A DNA stretch of 64,000 nt from Limnomonas spitsbergensis (lineage: Eukaryota > Chlorophyta > Chlorophyceae > Chlamydomonadales): NCBI GenBank assembly GCA_037349105.1, contig JAYJMM010000117.1, positions 3,844,001-3,908,000 on the forward strand, given 5' to 3'. Below are positions 1 through 10,191 of this stretch, piece after piece; the stretch's first letter is position 1; every line of letters starts with the position of its first letter. The notes under the pieces were generated by a model. The model made no database searches. It was given only the letters and a program-made list of their open reading frames with translations, and was not told the origin of the DNA. A program made the translations under genes and the position numbers.

Positions 1-1549
1 AACTCTATATCCTCAGGAGAAGTGGACATGGCAGGGAGAATATAGCGTATTTTGCAGTGGTGCCCCAAAGCTGTGGATTGTGCGTATGTCAATGCCCCAT
101 ATATGTCGTATGTCTATTCAGTCTAATTAATTACCCCAGTATGGAACATTTGAAAACTTAAAACATGTAAGGAATTGCATTGCAGTAACAGTTCCATGAC
201 GTTGCACCTCTGGGCCGCACTAGCCAGAGGGACTGTGCTTGTGTGCGCATAAATTTGCGACTGCGGCTCGGCGCGATCAGCACGGCTGATACCAGAGGAC
301 GGCGCAACGGTCAGCGGCGAGAGGCATGCTGCTGCCAGCGGTGTTGGGCAAGGGGAGATGGCGAGCAGGTGGAGGATGTGCTGCTGTCTGCTTTCAGTGC
401 CCTAGCGTGAAGGAGAGGCTTAGGGAGAGAGGTTGGACAGGCACCCCGGAAGGTGCCACAGACTTTCAACAGTTGTACCATTCTAAGGCGCCGGTGTCGT
501 TTGCCTTTCCGGCCTTCTCTTTCGGTCCTTTTATTTTGTTGTTGTTTGCCCCTTTTTATTTTCTTCTCTTCTCCCTTCTGATTAGTGGGGCGCCCTCGCG
601 GCCAAGCAGGGGTGGGATACGCTTGCTTGTGTGGACAGTTTTTAGAGGCTTGGTTGATGGCTTCTCTCTAGTGGATCTCAGGTGTTGGACTTGGTCTTAT
701 TTGCCCTCCCGGGCTCTCCTTTTGTTCCTTTCCCCCTCTCTTCCTTTTAGTTTCCTCTTTTCACCCTTCTGAACAGTTGGGCGCCCACGCGGCTGAGCTT
801 TGAGCGGGCCCTGAGGTGTAACGTTATTGACCTCTGGGCCCTGCTCAAAAAGGCCAGGCCGAGTGGGGCGGCAGGATCAGGTGTCCTGGAGTGCAGTCTC
901 GAATGTTGTTATGAACAGCTGTACGTGTTATGGGTGCCGGGGGAACCTTTAAGGACTTGCTGGCTGTTTGGGGACTAATTTCATTTCAGATTCCAGACAG
1001 GGAGGCATCCAATGTTTCACCCACCGCCGTTGTGAACTGCATGGGTTCATTTATAAATAACTTTCTCACTCTTAGGGGGAGTTGCGTATCGGCGAAGCCA
1101 TTTCTGTAACCGAGCCATGCATGAGCCGTGCAGACGCGGGAGGCTTGCTCAATGCTCAGGAACCTCATCTGCCATGCAATGCTCGGGCCGCTGTGTGCAG
1201 GCAACGGCAGCAGGAGGAAACCTCCCACGCTAAAACGCTTGCACCCCATCAAACCGTCAAACCACTCACTCACTCCAGCAGTGCCTGTGTAGTTGAGTCC
1301 CATAAATGTGAAATCGCTTCTTCCTCCGACTCGCAGGTCTTCCAAAAAGATAGCGATGGCCACTATTTTGTGCGTGCTTGAACACTTCCTTGCGAGCACC
1401 AGTACATTATGCCAGCAAGCGCCATACCGACCAGCATACTGGCAGCACATCTACAAACGGAATGATACTTAACAAATGCCAGTCATGATGCGTACTCAAA
1501 AGTTAGTCAGGTCAGATCTATATCCACGAAATCCCATAGTCCCTGTGAT
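1..1549. other. Intergenic region with dispersed repeats
   Basis: I see no convincing gene here. Two pyrimidine-rich stretches (about 485-580 and 690-772) each run into a conserved GGCGCCC(A/T)CGCGGC block; the second opens the foldback element at 777-872. An open frame at 326-772 (+) is just translated pyrimidine-rich DNA. Around 1340-1381 (+) a pyrimidine tract and CAG precede a short frame ending in TGA that could be a last exon of an upstream plus-strand gene, but no upstream exon was found. Open frames on both strands overlap at 986-1450 and neither resembles a known family. Confidence 0.5.
777..872. repeat. Foldback (inverted-repeat) element
   Basis: The segment at about 799-818 (TTTGAGCGGGCCCTGAGGTG) is nearly the reverse complement of 829-849, which ends in CTCTGGGCCCTGCTCAAA, around a loop of about 10-12 bases. 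Pairing continues less perfectly outward into GGCGCCCACGCGGC on the left and GGCCGAGTGGGGCGGC on the right. The DNA or RNA could form a long hairpin. Partial copies of one arm occur near 198-217, 585-610, 8,866-8,915, 41,157-41,215 and 50,296-50,335, so this is a dispersed family, probably a small non-autonomous mobile element. Confidence 0.6.
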
Positions 1550-4500
1550 TTAAATCTGAGGCGGAGCGCGGTCCTGGAGCAGCCACAACCCATTGAGCTC
1601 TTCAGAGTCGGGGTCCGGCTGTACCGCTAGGAAGTGGATCCCCCTGAGATCAGAAGGAGGGACAGAAAGTCAGAGGTTTTCATACTGATCCTGTGAAGTT
1701 TTTACAGTCCAACAGAGCATCACAATTGATCCATGGGACATGTGCCCGTAAACCGGTACTGGTACAGGATGTGTGGGGCAAACTAAATGCAGTTTAGTGT
1801 GGGGCAAAAGAAAAAGGCCTGATTCAGTCCATTTGCTTGAGGAGGTTGAGGAATCGCATTTCGATTTCCTAGGTTGCTGTTCGTCCTCGAGGAAATCTGC
1901 GTCTGCTGTGACAAAAACAATAATAAAATGTTTCTGAATTGCGGAAGGTAATACACTCATATCTTGAAAACATGGTTCTATTTAAAAACACAAATTCTGG
2001 AACGACATCATTCGCTGGCAGGAAAACTAGGTCATCAAACACGCAACAGCAAAGCAAGATGGAAAGCTGTGAGTCAGCCCAGGGCAGGTCATGCCTGTTG
2101 AGCCCAGCAGCTCACAATATCTCGACCAGGATGACTTCGACACACAGGTTACGGAATGTGTTAATCTGCCTGATAACATGAACCACACGCCCCAGCCACA
2201 CACTCACTTGACTCCATCCTTGCAATCCTCCCAGCCCTTGGCCTCATCAATGCTGTCGGGAGACGCCCGCCAGCCCCCGTAACGCCACCGTTGGTTGACA
2301 CCAGTCTCCAGGATGAGGCACGAGCGCTCAACGTCCGCCTTCACTGTCGCAATGTCTAGACCATTCGTCCAGGCAGCCAGAGGGAGCGAGCGGCGGCTGA
2401 AGACAGCAACACCTGCAACAGCCAGCGGAGCAACAGAGAAAAGTGTGAGGAGCAACACCTGCCACAGCCAGAGGAATGCCAGATAGTGTGATCACCAATC
2501 TGCAAAATCCAGCGGAGGCAGAGGAAAATGTGGTTGGCAACCTCGCCAACCTGCAACACCCAGAAGGGCAACAATGGAAAAAGTGTGGAAAGCAGTCTGC
2601 AGCATCCAGTATGGCAGCTTCGTGTCGAAAGCCGACGGGGATCAAACTCACACATGAAACATCCAGAAAGATGATGCATGCATTCCACTCTTCCAGTCTG
2701 CATCTATCATCTTGAAGATACATGCAGCCTTCATATCCAGTCCTTATCCATGTGGCGTTGCATGCAGGGCGCTATTTCCCAAACTGTAAAGCATAACGAC
2801 TTTTGGCAGAAACACAGACCTCGTAAAAGTATCAGAACAACTGTCAGTATGCCAGATTAGTACGTTGTGTCTGACCCTCTTAATCCCAACGACCCTTCCT
2901 TGAGATCAGAGCATGTAGTGACTGCTCCACCCCTATGACCCTTTCCCTACGTCCTTCCTTGAGATCAGAGCATGGAGTGCCTCAACCCTATGACCATTAC
3001 AGGGGATCAGCAGGTAGCAACTCACTCCTCAAACCTTTTCCCGGAGGTAAGCATGACCTGCCTCAACCCCACGACCCTTACCTGGGATCAGCATGTCCCT
3101 GGGCAAGTCCGCCACACCTGCTGTGCTCAGGGGAAAGTTGGCTCCAAACATGTCTCCCTGCAATGTGTGTGTGTGGGGGGCAGTGGCAGCTGGCTTCAGG
3201 GTCACGGCTTACACGAAGGTCTAGGGTTGGCTCTTAACCAAACAGGTACCCTGCAAGGGGGGAAAATGACAGTTACGTGTAAGGTTAGGGTGAACGGTTG
3301 ACCCTTAACTGATCACTGGTGACAAATCAGAGATGAACCAAGGTGCCGAATCTCTGTTGATCCACCCAGAATCTCTGTTGATCCACCCAGAATCTCTGTT
3401 GATCCGCCTGGCTCATCTCTGATTTGTTCAAAGATAGCAGCCAGCAAAGGGTGCTAGCACAGCTGCGGTTGTCAAGACAGTAACTCGGCACATGAAGGAG
3501 AAAGACGTTGTAAATGCAGGAGCTTCAGGGGGCATATGTCTAAGGATTAGACAAGCCTTATATTAAAATGTTATATACGCCAAATATACGTACGGTATAC
3601 TTTAAATATTAGTATCGTTTGTACATGGCGATCTGAATCCCTTCATATGCCTCTCCACTGTCGTGGTGCAGGGTTAGTGCATTCAATAGGAGCATGCTGC
3701 CATGCTGACACCATGGGGGACAATGTCGGTGCATTCAATAGGAGCATGCTGACAGGCCTCCTGGAGCCAAAAAGAAAATACTACACATGACCCAATTCAC
3801 GACCACTCCGAGCAATTGATCCCTCTCGCGATAAGACCAATCAATGCGAGCCCCGAACACTTCACAAACGAATAACGGTATTACGGATTTGTTCCCCAGA
3901 CGTAATGCACATTACGTGATGCATTTCATGCCTGTTGACACAGACATTGCCCCCAGGAGACCTCCAGGAGTTGAAAAACACAGCTGAGAGGACAAAATAC
4001 AGCTATGCCTTCCACACTAGGCATGGAGTGGACAGAGCAGTGCCTAGTGTGGAAGGGGCCAAAGCATCGTCTGTTTCCGCACCATCACCATTCGCCACAG
4101 TCAACTGTCTGCACCATAAGCATTCACCACAGCACATTGTCCTAGTTTATTTGGTGCTCGTACCAGTTTGCGGGCTCCTGTCCCATACATCAAATGTGAT
4201 GCTCCGCTGGACTGTAACAACTTCACAGCCAACCTTCTGCACCCTAACCATTTACAATGACCCACGTCCTGCACCTATTATTCACCCGTCCCCTGCCCCC
4301 TGTCCCCTCCTGCACCCATTATTCACCCGTCCCCTCCTGCACCCATTATTCACCCCTGTCCCCTGTCCCCTCCTGCACCCATTATTCACCCCTGCCCCCT
4401 GTCCCCTCCTGCACCCATTATTCACCCCTGTCCCCTGTCCCCTCCTGCACCCATTATTCACCCCTGCCCCCTGTCCCCTCCTGCACCCATTATTCACCCC

Positions 4501-7500
4501 TGTCCCCTGTCCCCTCCTGCACCCATTATTCACCCCTGTCCCCTGTCCCCTCCTGCACCCATTATTCACCCCTGTCCCCTGTCCCCTCCTGCACCCATTA
4601 TTCACCCCTGTCCCCTGTCCCCTCCTGCACCCATTATTCACCCCTGTCCCCTGTCCCCTCCTGCACCCATTATTCACCCCTGTCCCCTGTCCCCTCCTGC
4701 ACCCATTATTCACCCCTGTCCCCTGTCACCTCCTGCACCCATTATTCACCCCTGTCCCCTGTCCCCTCCTGCACCCATTATTCACCCCTGTCCCCTGTCC
4801 CCTCCTGCACCCATTATTCACCCCTGTCCCCTGTCCCCTCCTGCACCCATTATTCACCCCTGTCCCCTGTCCCCTCCTGCACCCATTATTCACCCCTGTC
4901 CCCTGTCCCCTCCTGCACCCATTATTCACCCCTGTCCCCTGTCCCCTCCTGCACCCATTATTCACCCCTGTCCCCTGTCCCCTCCTGCACCCATTATTCA
5001 CCCCTGCCCCCTGTCCCCTCCTGCACCCATTATTCACCCCTGTCCCCTGTCCCCTCCTGCACCCATTATTCACCCCTGTCCCCTGTCCCCTCCTGCACCC
5101 ATTATTCACCCCTGTCCCCTGTCCCCTCCTGCACCCATTATTCACCCCTGTCCCCTGTCACCTCCTGCACCCATTATTCACCCCTGTCCCCTGTCCCCTC
5201 CTGCACCCATTATTCACCCCTGTCCCCCTCAAGCCCCAAGGGTCACCCCACGTACCACATCTACTGACTTGAGCATGTCCAATACTGTCCCCAGGGGCAG
5301 CTGCACGAACGCCCACTTCTCCCCTCTCAGTGCGTCTGGCAGGGGCTGTAGGGGCAGGAGGGGCGGGTTAGGGGCGTCAGGCTCGCAAGCGTCAACAGGC
5401 ATGCTCATACCAGGGTTTTGCAGGGTTTTGCAGGGGCGGGATGAGGGTTACATGAGTCAACATCTGAGCAAGCAAGAGTCAACATCTGAGCAAGCAAGAT
5501 TCATGCCAGGCTTTGAAGGGGCTGCAGGGGCCAGGATCCATTTTAAGGGAATCAGGCACGCTACTGTGCAAATGAGCTGGGATCTGCAGGGGGAGGGAGA
5601 GTCAAGGCACGGGCGCCACTTCAATCGAAATTGAAGCGAGCAGCAAGAACCTCGAACGGGAGCGTTTGAGACTGACACACGTCTACGTCAGACGATATGG
5701 ACAGGAGGGAGGGTCGGTTCAAGAGGGGGGAAACAGCACAAGGGAGGCGAAGCAGTACATGGGAGACAAAGGCAGGCGTCTGTTCATGAAGTAAGCAACA
5801 GACGTCCGTCAGGGCCTCAATTGTCAATTTCAACCAACCCGCACCCTGCCATGGCCATGGGCCAAACACGTCACGAATGGCAGGCCCTACACACTGCATT
5901 CACAGCATGACATACCACGCATGGCAGGCCCGGCACACTGCATTCAAAGCCTGGCAGGCCCTGCTGCCGCGGGCAGTCTAAGCATGCCTCACTAGGCTGT
6001 CCAGTGTGCAATTGACGGCACGTGCCGCATCAAGCAGAGCTGCTGGCCAGACCATGACAGACCGAAGAGGCTTGCTGTTGAGTGGCTGGCAGCTCCTACC
6101 AGCCAGGGAGCTGCAGCTGGCTGGAGCATATCGATTCAATAGGGTAGACATGAACGATACAATGCATCCAACACTCGATAGCAACTACATCTTCAGCCTC
6201 AAGCGGCAAGGTTCACACAATTCCGATGCTCGCTTAACATGTGCAGAAGCTGGCGTGACCTTTCTAACCCCGTACCCTAGAACGAACTCCATTTCCGTTA
6301 ACCCCTCCCCCCCTCCTCCTCCCCCCGGGGGAGGAAACGAGCCGTCACCTGAACCCTTCCCTCACAACCACCCAACTCGGCACTTGCAGGCACGTGTTTC
6401 TTCTTTTCAGAATCTTCCAGTTCATCAAACATTTGTGGTACCCCGAAATTTCAATCTCGGTACCTGTTTTTTACCCGTACCTCTGGTGCTCCGAGGTCCA
6501 AGCTGAACAGTGCTAGGGACTTGTCGTTAAAGCGAGGGTCTTGCTTGTATACCGTTTCAAGCCGCTCCTCCAGCCATGCTGCGAGCGAATCAGGGTACAG
6601 GGCGATGGATGCATGGCGGGGCATAGCCCATGCGCATGGCAGCATGCATGTTTGTGCTGCCGGGTGTGTCCCCCAGACACTCTACGGGCGGGCGGCAGTG
6701 TGCATGGGAGTGCATGGCTGCAAAATGCATGCAGCATGCATGGACATGGACATGGAGGCGTGATCTGGGTTTGCGGCTTCATCAGCTATGTGACGGCGTG
6801 AACAGTGGGCGGCAGCCGTACGTGGAAGTGTGAACTAGCAGGGGGCTGCAGGGTGATAGCTGAGCCGCGCTGAGATATGTGGGCGCACCAGTCGACACAG
6901 CCATATAAATAGCCATAGCCATCGACCTGACCCTGGCATGGGGACATGGGCATGGGCATGAGCATGGGCATGGTGGCCGCAGAAGCACCCACTCATAATC
7001 GTGAAGCACCTCCTGCTGGGCACAGGCTTGATGGTCATGTCGTTGAGCGCTTTTGAGATGATGGTCTGCATCTGGCCCCTGAAGAACCTGGCCTTGTCAG
7101 GCTTCACAGCACCGGGTTGCGCCAGCACTTTCTCGATGGCTCTTTTCAGCTGCAAACACAGGTGGGGTGGTCAGACAGTGGTTTTCATGTAGGGTAGAAG
7201 GACAGCCCTGTGAGGGTAGTGCTCTTATTCGGGGAGTAGGAGCTGGCAGAGACTGAGAGGATGCTGAAGAATACTTATTCCGGGAACGAGGTTGGGGGCC
7301 TGGTTCTTTCACTGTCAAAAATTTGTAGCTGGCACACGATGCGGCAGTTGCGCCTGATGCCGCTTTCCTCCCCCCCCCCCGTGCTCTCCCTTACCTCGGC
7401 GCTGTTGATTTTACTATTGGGGAAGTACTCAGTGTACTCGAAGTTTCGCTCCGGGTCGCAGATGAGAAGCTCCCACACCTTCTTGTTGCGCTCGTCCAAC

Positions 7501-7832
7501 AGCGGGCGAGAGCAGAAGTCGATCTCCCATACGCTGGACGTGGGCAGGGACTTGGAAGCGCTGTCAGAGCTCCCAGATGCCTCAGGCTCCGCATGCACTG
7601 TGGTTGCTTCGCCAGCGCTACTGCCAGCAGAAACCACACGAGGTTGTTGGCGATGGGACCCTTCAACTGACAAAGGCTGCCGCATCTGGCATGCTACCAC
7701 CACCCCTGAAGAATACACACTCCTAGCCATGGAGAAGCAGCGACCAGGAAGCATTCGAACAGGTCTCAAGAGGGCAGTCGTGCGCAAGCCCTGCTTCTGC
7801 AGAGGGCAACTTCTGCCGCTAGTGGGTGTCAT
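1550..7832 (-). CDS. TAB2: TAB2/ATAB2 plastid translation factor (7 exons, complete)
   Basis: TAB2 (ATAB2 in Arabidopsis) is a plastid RNA-binding factor needed for translation of photosystem I reaction-centre mRNA, psaB in Chlamydomonas. Exons are 7395-7832, 6993-7149, 6481-6578, 5256-5345, 3082-3157, 2208-2412 and 1550-1643. All junctions are GT-AG and in phase, giving 385 residues. Residues 1-100 are basic and Ser/Ala-rich with no acidic start, as in a plastid transit peptide. The family domain begins at about 102 with [13 protein letters not shown] and continues with [65 protein letters not shown] and LAAWTNG. It ends with IHFLAVQ and [11 protein letters not shown] before the stop. Every block matches ATAB2 in order. 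The ATG at 7832 is the only suitable start. Intron 4 carries a 36-bp minisatellite. Confidence 0.95.
1693..1785 (+). mobile_element. Dispersed repeat family B, copy in TAB2 intron
   Basis: GTGAAGTTTTTACAGTCCAA, CAGAGCATCACAATTGATCC and GTGCCCGTAAACCGGTACTG align with the start of the long copies at 19,711 and 35,800. It lies in the last TAB2 intron (1644-2207). Confidence 0.55.
3321..3429. repeat. Inverted repeat enclosing three 21-bp tandem copies
   Basis: GACAAATCAGAGATGAACC (3321-3339) is matched by its near-perfect reverse complement at 3410-3429. Between them lie three head-to-tail copies of a 21-bp unit starting AATCTCTGTTGATCC at 3349, 3370 and 3391. The structure lies inside TAB2 intron 4 and resembles a small foldback insertion that has expanded internally. 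Confidence 0.7.
3677..3753. repeat. Short direct repeat pair
   Basis: GTGCATTCAATAGGAGCATG occurs at 3677 and again at 3731, each copy extending to about 23 bp, 54 bp apart. Both copies are in TAB2 intron 4. This looks like a local duplication with no visible function. Confidence 0.7.
4008..4056. repeat. Perfect 16-bp hairpin in a TAB2 intron
   Basis: CCTTCCACACTAGGCA at 4008-4023 is perfectly complementary in reverse to TGCCTAGTGTGGAAGG at 4041-4056, with a 17-base loop. It lies in TAB2 intron 4, on the acceptor side of the minisatellite. It could form a stable stem in the pre-mRNA; no miRNA-precursor claim is made. Confidence 0.7.
4138..4238 (-). mobile_element. Dispersed repeat family B, reverse copy in TAB2 intron
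   Basis: TCCTAGTTTATTTGGTGCTC, CCAGTTTGCGGGCTCCTGTC, ATCAAATGTGATGCTCCG and GGACTGTAACAACTTCACAG form a reverse copy of family B immediately beside the 36-bp minisatellite (35-40 bp away). Confidence 0.55.
4277..5228. repeat. 36-bp minisatellite, about 27 copies, in TAB2 intron 4
   Basis: The unit begins ATTATTCACCCCTGTCCCCT on the plus strand and recurs at an exact 36-bp spacing from 4345 to 5209, preceded by two shorter variant copies at 4277 and 4318. A few units carry TGCCCC for TGTCCC, and two carry a CAC variant (about 4725 and 5157) exactly 432 bp, twelve units, apart. Because 36 is a multiple of three, the array is open in several frames and mimics a proline-rich protein. It ends about 27 bp from the intron donor. 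In the sense strand of TAB2 the repeat is G-rich. Confidence 0.97.
6905..6975. repeat. GGGCAT simple repeat
   Basis: Imperfect copies of GGGCAT/GAGCAT stretch across about 6940-6975, immediately downstream in the transcript of TAB2 exon 2, whose donor lies at 6992. This is a small intronic microsatellite with no sign of function. Confidence 0.6.
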
Positions 7833-8496
7833 CGCTAATCAGGTGATTCAAAACTTTAATGGGTACACTACTTATAGTTGTTACGTAGCTTCAATACAAT
7901 CGGATTGTTTTGCGGAAGGGTAAATCTAACCTTCAGAAAAGTGTGAATTTAGTCCCTTGTTCGGCCTCAAAAACTTGTGTCCCCCAACCATGGACACGTA
8001 TGTCCACATCTGAAAGCCGACAATTGTTGTAGAATAACATCTTTCGACAGCAATAGCAGTCTGTAATATCGATCTGCAATAACGTTAACTGCAAAATTGT
8101 ATATCAAATCAAAATTTGCTGCCCCAACCTCATCCAGAGCCCTCGAGGCCTTGAGTGAGACAGTGATGCGAAAGTGTGAAAGTGCCTAACTCTCCATACT
8201 GGATGCCTCTTCAGCTTAACCACTTCCTTAGTGGGCCACCTCCAATGGTAGCGCCAGTTTACACAGATAATCTTAAATCTTGTAAACACGTGAAATGAAT
8301 AATGTTGGTGCTGACGTCTGACTAAAGCGAACAAACAGTAGCTTTAGGATGCTACCAACAGTAGCTTATCCTCAGCAGCCTCCTGTCTTTGGGATGCAGT
8401 CTTTAGAATCTGACGGACGCATTTAACTTCCTGCAATTCCGATCAGCATTTGTTTGCCTTGTTTTCCTCTTTTCAGACAGCACCAACAGTAGACGT

Positions 8497-8880
8497 CCTT
8501 TGCCTTCGCACCATTTAATGTTAATTGGCCCGCGCGGAATAACACGCAGTTTATTTATTAATTCGCGTGACCCTTAATTACTTACTTAATCATTTAAGGG
8601 TCAAGCGACTTGATAATTAAAATCTGGAATTTTCGCCCGTAAGTACCTAACCCAGACAAAGTCACCAAACTCTCTGGCAGCGGTACCGGTATTCGTAACG
8701 TCATGCGTTCCCACCGACCCCTACAAAATTCCATTTAAGAGGCTTCGCGTATTAACATTAAACAAGCCCCTGCGGCTTAATAAAAACGATTTGTTGCCCT
8801 GCGGTTAAAATAACTCCTAAATGCCGTTAGTGCTCACGCCAGAGGCAAAGAACGTCTGCAGTTAATGACATTGCACCTCT
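8497..8880. mobile_element. Dispersed repeat family C, copy 1
   Basis: This segment is recognisably similar, block by block, to 34,558-35,440. Shared blocks include GACGTCCTTTGCCTT then CC(A/G)TTTAATGTTAAT, ATCTGGAAT.TTCG, GACAGCGGTACC or GGCAGCGGTACC then GTATTCGTA, TTCCATTTAAGAGGCT, TGCGGCTTAATAAAAAC, CCCTGCGGTTAAAATAA and GGCAAAGAACG. It has no coding capacity, so it is probably a non-autonomous transposable element. This copy lacks about 500 bp found in the middle of the second copy. Confidence 0.6.
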
Positions 8881-9914
8881 GGGCCATGCTGAAATGAAGC
8901 TCGGCCACGTCGGCAAACAAGAAGTCAGCTAGGAAATTCAAGGGAGAAGGCACAAGAGGAGAGAAAGGATAGCAAACTCACCCACGAAACAACAAGAGCA
9001 CGAAGGTCTGCTCTTAAATAACAGTATAAAACAGTGTGTGGGAGGTATACGAGTGCTTTTGCCGTGCTGTCCGTTGGCTGCTGATCAGTCATGTAAAGAT
9101 GAGTAACTTGCACGGCAATTAGTTGCTGTTGCAGGGGGATACTTGCTGGCTTGACGTTTGTGAGAGCGATTTCCCCTCGCAACCACTTTCTTTCTTTAGG
9201 GGCTTGGTAACTATTTCTGTCAGGGCCGGGGCATGTAGTTCCCGGACATCTTTATGTCCTGACCAATAAAATAAAATCCCTCGCATACCGGTTTTGGGCT
9301 GCCGAGTGTCTGTTTTAGAACCGTTATTTACGAAGCCTTATGCTCACAAGATCCGCAATGATGCCTCCCCTTGATAATCCAATTGGCTGAACTGCGTTCC
9401 ATCTTTGCATCTTTGCATCCTGAACCCTTCGATCCTTAAGGTATAGCGCAGCTATTCGATCACCAGCTTCACAATGATCTTAAACATCTAGGGTGATCCT
9501 ACGCCTATGAGCACATATACTAGGACAACTCTAAAGGGTTTGCACCGTTCTAAACTAGGATACCTCTTCGTACCAGTGCGCACCCTCAAACTCCACAGCA
9601 ACACCTGCAGTCACGCTCTGATATCCCCACCTACGATCCTGCCATTCATGGGGCAGGGCATGACTAGTAAATATGGCAGTGCCGCAGTGCACGGCAAAAT
9701 CTATGCCCTGCTAAATAATCAATGCAGAAGTCTGATGAAGACGCATCAATACCAATACATCACCCGGTTGCACCGTGCCCCGCTCTCAGGTAAAGAAGCT
9801 CAAAAAGTCGAAACCTGAAATGCACATTTCACTACCAAGATCCTTGTCACTCTCCAAGAAGAACCGTCCGAATCGCTTTGAACCCTTAACCTGAAAGACG
9901 GAACATTTGCATAG

Positions 9915-9970
9915 TTTTCCCTGTCCCCTGCATGAAATGTGATGCTCCCTGGACTGTGAAAACTTCACAC
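9915..9970 (-). mobile_element. Dispersed repeat family B, reverse partial copy
   Basis: CCCTGCATGAAATGTGATGC followed by TCCCTGGACTGTGAAAACTT is the reverse complement of the family B core seen at 1,693, 19,711 and 35,800. Only about 55 bp are preserved. See the family B finding for all copies. Confidence 0.55.
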
Positions 9971-10191
9971 AAATTAGTGGTGTTATGGGTGAGATACATT
10001 CAAATACTCAAGTGCTGATGAACAATGTCCTGTTCAGTAATAAATCGATAGTTCTGGTCAATGTTTGCCCGAGGGTGTTGCTGTCTTGTATTCTTTTCGC
10101 TTGGGTCACCTACTCCTTAGGTGCACCTATATACCGCGACCGTGAGGCAAATTCGTGAAGGGCACACATTCCACATCTTCACTTCACCGTT

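Larger units (their letters stand above)
7833..10191. other. Intergenic region between TAB2 and the glycosyltransferase gene
   Basis: No open frame here looks like a gene. The region holds the TAB2 upstream sequence, one copy of dispersed family C (8,497-8,880) with an adjoining foldback-arm copy (8,866-8,915), and a reverse copy of family B (9,915-9,970). AT content is higher than in the flanking genes. Confidence 0.5.

Noticed and set aside
326..772. 148-codon plus-strand open frame
   Set aside because: It is pyrimidine-rich DNA giving Phe/Leu/Ser strings, and it contains part of a dispersed repeat twice.
4277..5228. CRISPR array
   Set aside because: Units are contiguous with no unique spacers and the genome is eukaryotic nuclear. 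The same reasoning excludes the other arrays.
3935..5272. 445-codon proline-rich open frame ([12 protein letters not shown] repeats)
   Set aside because: The 36-bp unit is a multiple of three, so it is open in several frames on both strands. It lies in a TAB2 intron on the strand opposite to the gene.
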